Assembly: GCF_001679645.1 (NCBI RefSeq) | Contig: NZ_LRUN01000058.1 | Span: 31,029 to 95,028 of the forward strand | Length of the DNA stretch: 64,000 bases | Source: Pseudomonas bananamidigenes | Lineage (GTDB): Bacteria > Pseudomonadota > Gammaproteobacteria > Pseudomonadales > Pseudomonadaceae | Direction: 5' to 3' | Shown: in pieces, positions 43,940 to 50,920 of the stretch | How the letters are laid out: the number at the start of each line of letters is the position of its first letter | Position numbering within the stretch: the stretch's first letter is position 1 | Made by a program: the position numbers and the translations under genes | The notes under the pieces: generated by a model | Told to the model about the DNA's origin: nothing | What the model saw: only the letters and a program-made list of their open reading frames with translations | Database searches by the model: none

Positions 43940-43966
43940 GTCGCCACTTTGGTTTAGCGTGGCGAC
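43940..43966. other. Perfect 8-bp hairpin between phhA and phhB
   Basis: GTCGCCAC and GTGGCGAC enclose an 11-base loop. There is no U-tract. It may protect the 3' end of phhA mRNA or attenuate transcription into phhB; it could also be a protein-binding palindrome. Confidence 0.5.
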
Positions 43967-44014
43967 ATTGACAGCCAATATAAAAAAACACCTCTCGATT
44001 TCAGGAAGTACACC

Positions 44015-44371
44015 ATGTCCACTTTGAACCAAGCCCATTGCGAAGCGTGCCGTGCCGATGCTCCCCAGGTCAGCGATGAAGAACTGCCGATCCTGATCAA
44101 GCAGATCCCTGACTGGAACATCGAAGTGCGCGACAGCATCATGCAGCTGGAAAAAGTCTTCCTGTTCAAGAACTTCAAGCACGCCTTGGCGTTCACCAAC
44201 GCCGTCGGCGAGATCTCCGAGGCCGAAGGTCACCACCCGGGTCTGCTGACCGAGTGGGGCAAAGTCACCGTGACCTGGTGGAGCCACTCGATCAAAGGCC
44301 TGCACCGCAACGACTTCATCATGGCCGCACGCACCGACGAAGTGGCCAAGACTGCAGAAGGACGCAAGTAA
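44015..44371 (+). CDS. phhB: Pterin-4a-carbinolamine dehydratase PhhB
   Basis: PhhB dehydrates the 4a-hydroxytetrahydropterin released by PhhA, so the cofactor can be recycled. The 118-residue protein carries the family motif [20 protein letters not shown] (about 68-87), including the paired His. AGGAAG lies eight bases before the ATG. Its TAA overlaps the phhC ATG by one base (TAATG), so the two are translationally coupled. Confidence 0.96.
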
Positions 44372-45564
44372 TGCACTTCGACGCCATCGGCCGGGTGCCC
44401 GGCGATCCGATCCTGGGCCTGATGGAGGCCTATGCGCAGGACACCAACCCGCGCAAGTTCGACCTCGGCGTTGGCGTCTACAAGGATGCCCAGGGCCTGA
44501 CACCGATTCCCGAGGCGGTGAAAATCGCCGAGGCGCGCCTGATCGAAAGCCAGGACACCAAGACTTACATCGGTGGTCACGGCAACCCTCTGTTCGGCAA
44601 GCTGATCAATGAGCTGGTGCTCGGTGCCGATTCGGCACTGATCGCCCAGCAACACGCCGGCGCCACCCAGACCCCGGGCGGCACTGGCGCCCTGCGTCTG
44701 GCGGCGGACTTCATCGCCCAGTGCCTGCCGGGCAAGGGCGTCTGGCTGAGCAACCCGACCTGGCCGATTCACGAAACGATTTTCGCGGCGGCCGGCGTCA
44801 GGATCAGTCATTACCCGTACGTCGGCAGCGACAACCGTCTCGACGTCGATGCCATGCTGGCCGTGCTCAACGAAGTGCCGAAAGGCGATGTGGTGCTGCT
44901 GCATGCGTGCTGCCACAACCCGACCGGGTTCGACCTGAGTCACGACGACTGGCACCGGGTGCTGGACGTGGTGCGTCGCCGCGAATTGCTGCCGCTGATC
45001 GACTTTGCCTACCAGGGCTTCGGCGATGGCCTGGAGCAGGATGCGTGGTCGACCCGGCTGTTCGCCGCCGAGTTGCCCGAGCTGCTGATCACCAGCTCCT
45101 GCTCGAAGAACTTCGGCCTGTACCGCGACCGTACCGGCGCGCTGATCGTCTGTGCGAAAACCGCCGACAAGCTCATCGACGTCCGCAGCCAACTGGCGCA
45201 TATCGCCCGCAACCTGTGGTCGACACCACCGGATCACGGCGCGGCCGTCGTCGCCACGATCCTCGCCGACCCGGAGCTGAAACGCCGCTGGGCCGACGAA
45301 GTGGAAGCCATGCGTCTGCGCATCGCCCAGTTGCGCAGCGGCCTGGTGGAAGCGCTGGAGCCGCATGGCCTGCGCGAGCGTTTTGCACACATTGGCGTAC
45401 AGCGCGGGATGTTCTCCTACACCGGTTTGTCACCGGAACAAGTGAAAGACCTGCGCGAGCATCACAGCGTGTACATGGTCAGCTCGGGCCGGGCCAACGT
45501 CGCAGGGATCGATGCGACGCGCCTCGATCTGCTGGCCGAAGCGATCGCCAACGTCTGTAAATAG
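44371..45564 (+). CDS. phhC: Aromatic amino acid aminotransferase PhhC
   Basis: PhhC transaminates tyrosine (and phenylalanine) to the 2-oxo acid, the next catabolic step. The 397-residue class I aminotransferase has the PLP lysine K246 in SSCSKNFGLYRDR. D211 and Y214 are in DFAYQGFG, and HACCHNPTGFD precedes them. The ATG at 44371 is fixed by its overlap with the phhB stop. The phhR-phhABC arrangement confirms the pathway. Confidence 0.95.
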   Translation: MHFDAIGRVPGDPILGLMEAYAQDTNPRKFDLGVGVYKDAQGLTPIPEAVKIAEARLIESQDTKTYIGGHGNPLFGKLINELVLGADSALIAQQHAGATQTPGGTGALRLAADFIAQCLPGKGVWLSNPTWPIHETIFAAAGVRISHYPYVGSDNRLDVDAMLAVLNEVPKGDVVLLHACCHNPTGFDLSHDDWHRVLDVVRRRELLPLIDFAYQGFGDGLEQDAWSTRLFAAELPELLITSSCSKNFGLYRDRTGALIVCAKTADKLIDVRSQLAHIARNLWSTPPDHGAAVVATILADPELKRRWADEVEAMRLRIAQLRSGLVEALEPHGLRERFAHIGVQRGMFSYTGLSPEQVKDLREHHSVYMVSSGRANVAGIDATRLDLLAEAIANVCK

Positions 45565-45583
45565 TCCAAACACCGCACAACCC

Positions 45584-45673
45584 TGTGGGAGCGGGCTTGC
45601 TCGCGAAAGCGCCGGATCAGTCGACACATTTGTCGGCCAAGAAGGCCTCTTCGCGAGCAAGCTCGCTCCCACA
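45584..45673. repeat. REPIN-like pair of inverted REP sequences
   Basis: TGTGGGAGCGGGCTTGCTCG at the left is matched by its inverted near-copy CGAGCAAGCTCGCTCCCACA at the right, around a 45-base centre. This is the common Pseudomonas REP form, mobilised by RAYT transposases. The same element occurs at 62355-62443. It lies just past phhC. Confidence 0.92.
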
Positions 45674-45821
45674 ATGGTTTGTGTGTTGCCCCTATGTGGC
45701 CATTTGTCGCAACAAATGGATTTAAAAATCTGATTGTCACTTTTCCTGCTGTATCCTTCGCAGGCTTTCTGAAAGCGCGGATCTACCAGATCTATCAACA
45801 GACTTAGCGAGGAGCGCAACC

Positions 45822-45953
45822 ATGCATGAGATTCCCAATCTCCCCTTCCCGAGCCTGCACGTACCTGAGCAGACGACCACGCAACCAGCCGGCACCCAAC
45901 AGGCCGAGCCGAAAGAAGCCGCCGAAAGCCGTCCGGCCGACAGCGAAGAGTAA
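45822..45953 (+). CDS. Small acidic Pro/Glu-rich protein
   Basis: A 43-residue ORF starts MHEIPNLPFPSLHVPEQTTT and ends ESRPADSEE. GAGGAG lies ten bases upstream of its ATG. The composition (Pro, Glu, Thr, Ala) suggests a disordered protein. I do not know a function. The good ribosome-binding site and clean intergenic position support it being real. Confidence 0.6.
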   Translation: MHEIPNLPFPSLHVPEQTTTQPAGTQQAEPKEAAESRPADSEE

Positions 45954-46026
45954 GTAACACCCGCCGTACAGACCGTGTGGAAAGCGCTAACATGCGCTTT
46001 CCACACTGCCTGAAACCGAGCCCGCC

Positions 46027-46209
46027 ATGACCGACGAATCCTTCAACGAACAACAGGCTGAAATCCTTATCGGCGCCACCGAGAAGATGATCGAGATCTG
46101 GAGCCGCCTCTCACCCGAAAAACAGGCCGCCCTGCTCGCCCGTTTCGGCAGCGAAGAAAATGCCCTCGCGGCCCTGGTCACCACGCAACTGGTCGCCCCG
46201 GCCAAATAG
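46027..46209 (+). CDS. Small helical hypothetical protein
   Basis: A 60-residue ORF begins MTDESFNEQQAEILIGATEK and ends ALVTTQLVAPAK. It is predicted to be helical with a slight negative charge, and has no signal peptide or metal motif. It lies 73 bases after the 43-residue ORF and 84 before the MFS gene, on the same strand. I recognise the type as a short conserved pseudomonad protein without known function. Confidence 0.65.
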   Translation: MTDESFNEQQAEILIGATEKMIEIWSRLSPEKQAALLARFGSEENALAALVTTQLVAPAK

Positions 46210-46293
46210 TTTTACTTTTCCCCGCCGCAGACGCCTCCACATCGGTATCATGAGCAGCCTATCTATTCTGCTCTTCCCGTGGATCGTTACCCC

Positions 46294-47493
46294 ATGTCGT
46301 CCCCTATGCCAGAACCCCGGCGCCCCTTGGCGGTCACGCTGCAAGTCGTTTCCATCGTCCTCTTCACTTTCATCGGCTACCTGAATATCGGCATTCCACT
46401 CGCCGTACTGCCCGGGTATGTCCATAGCGACCTGGGCTTCGGTGCGGTCATCGCCGGGATGGTGATCAGCGTGCAATACCTCGCCACCCTGCTCAGCCGT
46501 CCGTACGCCGGCAGGATCATTGACAATCAGGGCAGCAAACGTGCGGTGATGATTGGCCTGGCAGGCTGTGGCTTGAGCGGCGTGTTCATGCTGATTTCGG
46601 CCTGGACGCCCAACCTGCCGCTGCTCAGCCTGATCAGCCTGTTCATCGGGCGTCTGGTGCTGGGCAGCGCCGAAAGCCTGGTCGGCTCCGGATCGATCGG
46701 CTGGGGCATCGGCCGCGTCGGCGCGTCCAACACGGCCAAAGTCATTTCATGGAACGGCATCGCCAGTTACGGCGCGTTGGCCATCGGGGCGCCGCTGGGG
46801 GTTTGGCTGGTCAGCCATTTCGGTCTGTGGAGCATGGGCGTCAGCATTCTATTGCTCGCATCGCTGGGCCTGCTGCTGGCCTGGCCGAAGACTGCTGCGC
46901 CGATTGTCGCCGGCGAGCGTTTGCCTTTCATGCACGTACTGGGGCGCGTTTTTCCCCACGGTTGCGGCCTGGCACTGGGTTCGATCGGGTTCGGCACCAT
47001 CGCCACCTTCATCACCCTGTATTACGCCACGCAACACTGGGATAACGCCGTGCTGTGCCTGAGCCTGTTCGGCGCCAGCTTCATCGGTGCGCGCCTGCTG
47101 TTCGGCAACCTGATCAATCGCCTCGGTGGCTTTCGCGTCGCGATTGCCTGCCTGTCGGTGGAAACCCTGGGCCTGTTGTTGCTATGGCTGGCGCCCGATG
47201 CACACTGGGCATTGGCCGGTGCGGCATTGAGTGGTTTCGGTTTCTCGCTGGTGTTCCCGGCACTGGGTGTGGAAGCGGTGAATCTGGTGCCAGCCTCCAG
47301 CCGCGGAGCCGCGGTAGGTGCCTACTCGCTGTTCATCGATCTGTCGCTGGGGATCACCGGACCGCTGGCCGGGGCGATTGCGGCAGGCTTCGGCTTCGCC
47401 TCGATCTTCCTGTTCGCCGCCATCGCTGCGCTGAGCGGCCTGATGCTGAGCGTCTATCTGTTTCGACATACCTCGAAGTATCGCGAAGACTAG
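46294..47493 (+). CDS. MFS exporter (YhhS/arabinose-efflux type)
   Basis: This 399-residue inner-membrane protein shows about 12 hydrophobic segments and the MFS loop 2-3 signature SRPYAGRIIDNQGSKRAVMI (about 68-87). It resembles the YhhS group of drug or sugar efflux permeases; the substrate is unknown. The ATG at 46294 (MSSPMPEPRRPLAV) is preferred over the GTG five codons upstream. Its stop overlaps the convergent arfB stop. Confidence 0.85.
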   Translation: MSSPMPEPRRPLAVTLQVVSIVLFTFIGYLNIGIPLAVLPGYVHSDLGFGAVIAGMVISVQYLATLLSRPYAGRIIDNQGSKRAVMIGLAGCGLSGVFMLISAWTPNLPLLSLISLFIGRLVLGSAESLVGSGSIGWGIGRVGASNTAKVISWNGIASYGALAIGAPLGVWLVSHFGLWSMGVSILLLASLGLLLAWPKTAAPIVAGERLPFMHVLGRVFPHGCGLALGSIGFGTIATFITLYYATQHWDNAVLCLSLFGASFIGARLLFGNLINRLGGFRVAIACLSVETLGLLLLWLAPDAHWALAGAALSGFGFSLVFPALGVEAVNLVPASSRGAAVGAYSLFIDLSLGITGPLAGAIAAGFGFASIFLFAAIAALSGLMLSVYLFRHTSKYRED

Positions 47494-47903
47494 AAATCCA
47501 CCTTGCCCCGCCCGGCCTTGATGCTGCCGCGCCTGTTCTTGGACTCCAGCCGACGCTTCTGCGAGCCCAGCGTCGGCTTGGTCGGGCGGCGCTTCTTTTC
47601 GACTCTGGTAGCGCTGAGGATCAGCTCAACGAGACGCTCCAGCGCATCGGCGCGATTCTGTTCCTGAGTACGGTATTGCTGGGCCTTGATGATCAACACG
47701 CCGTCGCTGGTGATACGACTGTCGCGTAGCGCCATCAGCCGCTCCTTGTAAAACTCGGGCAAGGATGAGGCGGGAATATCGAAGCGCAGGTGCACGGCGC
47801 TGGAGACCTTGTTGACGTTCTGCCCACCGGCCCCTTGGGCACGGATGGCGGTCAGCTCGATCTCGGCATCCGGCAGATGCACGTTATTGGAAATCTTCAG
47901 CAT
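47490..47903 (-). CDS. arfB: Alternative ribosome-rescue factor ArfB
   Basis: ArfB (YaeJ) releases peptides from ribosomes stalled on non-stop mRNA. The 137-residue protein has the peptidyl-tRNA hydrolase GGQ motif at 26-28 in RAQGAGGQNVNK. A basic C-terminal tail (about 105-137, KKRRPTKPTLGSQKRRLESK) enters the empty mRNA channel. Length is usual for the family. It is convergent with the MFS gene, sharing stop bases. Confidence 0.94.
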   Translation of the reverse strand: MLKISNNVHLPDAEIELTAIRAQGAGGQNVNKVSSAVHLRFDIPASSLPEFYKERLMALRDSRITSDGVLIIKAQQYRTQEQNRADALERLVELILSATRVEKKRRPTKPTLGSQKRRLESKNRRGSIKAGRGKVDF

Positions 47904-48146
47904 TGCATTCTCATTGTGAAAGCTGACTGTCGCCCGACAGCTCCCGGATAACGGGCCTTTTCACTATACAGGGCGACTTACGACTGAAACGACAAAGCGC
48001 CAGGAGGAACTCCCCGTCCACCCCCGGTCAACAAGCCGTGCCATCGAGCACTGCACTCCGTAGAATGTCGTCCCGGCAGAGCAGCCACTTCCCCCGATTG
48101 TTGCTCGATCCATCGCACTTAACCTTTCAATGCAGGAAGCATAACC

Positions 48147-48845
48147 ATGAGCAACAAAGCGGTCATCGTATTCAGTGGCGGACAGGACTCGACAACCTGC
48201 CTGATCCATGCCCTGACCCGCTACGATGAAATCCATTGCATCACCTTTGACTACGGCCAGCGCCATCGCGCGGAAATCGAAGTTGCACAGCAACTTGCAA
48301 AAGAACTTGGCGTGACCGTGCACAAGACCATGGACGTCTCCCTGCTGAATGAACTGGCGATCAGCAGCCTGACACGCGACAACATTCCAGTACCGACCAT
48401 GAACAGCTCGGGCGACAGCCTGCCCAGCACCTTTGTACCGGGCAGGAATATTCTTTTCCTGACCCTGGCTTCGATCTATGCGTATCAGGTGCAGGCAAAA
48501 ACCGTCATTACCGGTGTTTGCGAAACAGACTTCTCCGGTTATCCGGACTGCCGGGATGATTTTGTCAAGGCGCTGAACAAAGCCCTTGAACTCGGCATGG
48601 ACTACAAGTTGACCCTGGAAACACCGCTGATGTGGCTGAACAAGGCGGAAACCTGGGCCCTGGCCGATTACCATCACAAACTGGAATTCATCCGCGACCA
48701 GACCTTGACCTGCTACAACGGCATTACTGGCAGCGGCTGCGGCACTTGCGACGCCTGTAATCTTCGTGCCAAAGGGCTCGCCGAATTCCTGAACAACAAG
48801 GATCAGGTCGCGCGCAAGCTGAAAGAAAAACTTGCGCTGAACTGA
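48147..48845 (+). CDS. queC: 7-cyano-7-deazaguanine synthase QueC (enterobacterial type)
   Basis: QueC converts 7-carboxy-7-deazaguanine plus ammonia and ATP to preQ0, a queuosine precursor. The 232-residue protein has the PP-loop SGGQDSTT (10-17) and the zinc Cys at 189, 198, 201 and 204. FVPGRNILFLTLASIYAYQ and TGVCETDFSGYPDCRDDFVK are also present. The sequence follows the E. coli form; the core pseudomonad QueC that I recall has SGGLDS, so this may be a second, acquired copy. The 243-base region upstream shows no preQ1 riboswitch I can recognise. GGAAGCATAACC precedes the ATG. Confidence 0.93.
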   Translation: MSNKAVIVFSGGQDSTTCLIHALTRYDEIHCITFDYGQRHRAEIEVAQQLAKELGVTVHKTMDVSLLNELAISSLTRDNIPVPTMNSSGDSLPSTFVPGRNILFLTLASIYAYQVQAKTVITGVCETDFSGYPDCRDDFVKALNKALELGMDYKLTLETPLMWLNKAETWALADYHHKLEFIRDQTLTCYNGITGSGCGTCDACNLRAKGLAEFLNNKDQVARKLKEKLALN

Positions 48846-48868
48846 ATATCCGATCGTACAGCGACAGA

Positions 48869-48907
48869 CGCTCACCGGACATGACAGCCATCACGTCCCG
48901 GTGAGCG
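48869..48907. terminator. Hairpin between convergent queC and transporter genes
   Basis: CGCTCACCGG(A) pairs with (C)CCGGTGAGCG over a 19-base loop that can extend the stem through GAC/GTC. It lies in the 72-base gap between two convergent genes and probably ends both transcripts, although T-runs are short. Confidence 0.6.
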
Positions 48908-48917
48908 ACGGCAGTTA

Positions 48918-49796
48918 TTACTGTGCCTGGTTTCCAGTCAAATACTTCTTGAACAATGATCTTGCCCCGTAAGCCGGCAAGACATTAAAGAAAGCAAAAC
49001 CCACCTTTATCGCGATCTGAACATAGATCATGTTCAATATCGCGCTGGTTTCCATCGCGCCATAGAACGCGATAAAGCAGAAAAGAAAACTGTCGATAAT
49101 CACCGCAAACAACGTACTTAAAAATACGCGCAGAAACAGGAACCTGGAGTTTGTGAGTTCCTTGATTTTGCAGAGTAGATACGAGTTTATGTTTTCGGAC
49201 ACCAGAAATGAAACTGAGGATGCCACCAGAACGGAAGACAGCTGACCAATGACATCATTGTAAGGCCCGTCCAGCTTCCACCCCGGCAAACCGGGAAGAT
49301 GAGTCGTGATGGCCAGCAGAATGATGATGGCCGCGTTGCTGATGAACGCAAAGAGAATGGCTTTGCGCGCGAGTCTGAGACCGAACGTTTCATTCAACAG
49401 ATCGACGATCAGAAATGTCAGCGGATACAGAAACGTCCCCGGCGTCACGATGATATCGAAAAACGCCAGATAGATAGGCTTTGTCGCGGCGATGCTGGTA
49501 AAGATATACAGGGTAAACAACATGAGATTCAGAATGATGTAAATCATCCATGAACTTTCATGACGATCATTCAACTCATAGGCTGTCAGCGCCCCGCCCT
49601 GAGAATAGAACTTCTTGTACAGATTCTTTATTTCCAGCTTGTTCAGATTATCCATAATCTCACTATTCAACACTTCACTCAGCTTTATCTTTATTATCTT
49701 GCCTGTCGCAATCACCATGATGACGGCCAGGCTTTTTTCGTTCTCAAACCCCAATAGCTTGTACTTGCTGTTTTCCATTCCAACACTACAACCCAT
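48918..49796 (-). CDS. VUT/YhhQ-family queuosine-precursor transporter with N-terminal domain
   Basis: YhhQ-type proteins import queuosine precursors such as preQ0 and preQ1. This 292-residue protein has about six membrane segments (from about 84 to 275) with family stretches PLTFLIVDLLNETFGLRLAR and SSVSFLVSENINSYL. FLSTLFAVIIDSFLFCFIAF follows. Unlike the 220-residue E. coli protein it has about 80 soluble residues at the front (KYKLLGFENEKSLAVIMVIA...). The ATG at 49796 is chosen because GAGGAA lies nine bases upstream; it overlaps the end of the XRE gene. ATG 49778 is possible. Codons are AT-richer than the neighbours, suggesting transfer. Confidence 0.85.
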   Translation of the reverse strand: MGCSVGMENSKYKLLGFENEKSLAVIMVIATGKIIKIKLSEVLNSEIMDNLNKLEIKNLYKKFYSQGGALTAYELNDRHESSWMIYIILNLMLFTLYIFTSIAATKPIYLAFFDIIVTPGTFLYPLTFLIVDLLNETFGLRLARKAILFAFISNAAIIILLAITTHLPGLPGWKLDGPYNDVIGQLSSVLVASSVSFLVSENINSYLLCKIKELTNSRFLFLRVFLSTLFAVIIDSFLFCFIAFYGAMETSAILNMIYVQIAIKVGFAFFNVLPAYGARSLFKKYLTGNQAQ

Positions 49797-50385
49797 TAAA
49801 TCGTTCCTCGATGATATCCCCGACAACACGAATGCGATCCGTGGCGACGCCGATCTCCCTGGTGATCGCCAGCCTTTTCGTGACCTTGTCATACACCAGC
49901 TTTTCCCTGCCGCTGCTCGAGGAGCCTTTCTGAACGATCAATAGATCGCCCGGCTCATTCAGCCCACTGATCTCGTGTTCCAACAGCACACCGATCAAAT
50001 TGAAGGAGGTGCCGAAGTAATAGGTCAATGGATGAATCGTGGCCAATTCGCCAATCCTCTTGTCCAGATTCTGGATCAGCAGACTCTCTTTCAGGACAGG
50101 CACCGCCGCCGGGTTCATGTTCCCCTGCGGCGAAATACTGCTTTCTATTATTTCCTTCTCTTCAAAATCGATCGTTTCTATTTCTTCATAAGAAACGCCA
50201 AAGAAATCGGAAATCTTGCGAACCGTGGACTGTTGAACATTGACCACTTTCCCCTCAAGGATGTTATAGATGGTTGTTCTGGTCAGACCACTGGAGTTGC
50301 ACAAGGACAACTGTGTCTCCCCACGACTTTTTATCAGGTATTTGATGTTGTTTTTCAGATTCTCCGATCTTTCTCTTCTGTGCAT
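49786..50385 (-). CDS. XRE-family regulator with S24-like C-terminal domain
   Basis: From the ATG at 50385 the product is 199 residues. An N-terminal helix-turn-helix (about 7-70) contains IKSRGETQLSLCNSSGLTRT and KISDFFGVSYEEIET. Residues 115-195 resemble the LexA/CI C-terminal fold (HEISGLNEPGDLLIVQ, then RIRVVGDIIEE), but I see no catalytic Ser-Lys pair, so self-cleavage is unlikely and ligand sensing is possible. GGCAGG precedes the ATG; another start at 50421 is also usable. Its 3' end overlaps the transporter start by 11 bases, so the pair forms one coupled unit. A local regulator of 7-deazaguanine uptake is a reasonable inference. Confidence 0.82.
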   Translation of the reverse strand: MHRRERSENLKNNIKYLIKSRGETQLSLCNSSGLTRTTIYNILEGKVVNVQQSTVRKISDFFGVSYEEIETIDFEEKEIIESSISPQGNMNPAAVPVLKESLLIQNLDKRIGELATIHPLTYYFGTSFNLIGVLLEHEISGLNEPGDLLIVQKGSSSSGREKLVYDKVTKRLAITREIGVATDRIRVVGDIIEERFNGL

Positions 50386-50488
50386 GAATTGCCTGCCGCC
50401 CATTGGTAACTGTAAAGACATCACACCCTGAATAATTACCCAGGCAGATGACTACAACTGCATCCCTGTCAAAATCGCGAGCGATCAT
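50264..50488 (-). other. Possible leader ORF overlapping the XRE gene
   Basis: A 74-codon frame begins MIARDFDRDAVVVICLGNYS behind an excellent GGAGG spaced five bases from the ATG at 50488. It runs out of frame into the start of the XRE gene. The first 37 residues look protein-like (VVVICLG, CDVFTVTNGRQAIHA); the rest looks like out-of-frame reading. It may be a coupled leader peptide, or the true N-terminus of the regulator if a frameshift occurs near 50370-50385. Confidence 0.4.
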
Positions 50489-50920
50489 AACATCCTCCAT
50501 CCAGGAATTACTGAACCCCTGGTGGCTCGTTGAACCTCGCAGCCCGCCTGGCAATATGTACCGACTTGTTCGTTCCTTTCCCCATCCTTTTCATCGACGA
50601 ACGCAGCGACGGCCTCTTCAGCTTTTACACCCTCCCCCGACAAAAAGAATCATTTTCTTTGAAGAATGTTCATTTTTTTGATTAATTCTTCTAGCGTTCG
50701 CAAGCAAAAAAACTATGATGCTTCGGGCAGCCTCCCCTTCAGCGACACGCAGAGGAAAACAGACACTGACGGTCTGTACGGAGGTTGGTTTTGTGTGCAG
50801 CGACGCCGTGACACGGATCCGCCTGCACAGGTTTGGCAATACAGGGATGTCGCCACAGGCAAAACGGGAAAGTCGCGCGGTTGCTGGCTGCGCGCAACAC
50901 ACAGGGAAGGAATACAGACA
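50489..50920. other. Intergenic region between XRE and SHMT-like genes
   Basis: This stretch holds no gene I can support. Its centre (about 50640-50710) is A/T-rich and a likely divergent promoter area. From about 50710 to the ATG at 50921 it is GC-rich with short inverted repeats, giving the SHMT-like mRNA a long leader. I compared it by eye with glycine and preQ1 riboswitches and found no match. Confidence 0.6.

Noticed and set aside
45570..45700. CRISPR-like repetition near 45600
   Set aside because: Only one inverted pair is present, matching a REPIN; there are no regularly spaced direct repeats.
47904..48146. Possible preQ1 riboswitch upstream of queC
   Set aside because: I found no preQ1-I or -II core (short H-type pseudoknot with A-rich tail next to the ribosome-binding site). 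A covariance-model search would be decisive.
48875..48964. Long minus-strand frame (47964-48875) opposite queC
   Set aside because: Antisense to the clearly functional queC; no independent motif.
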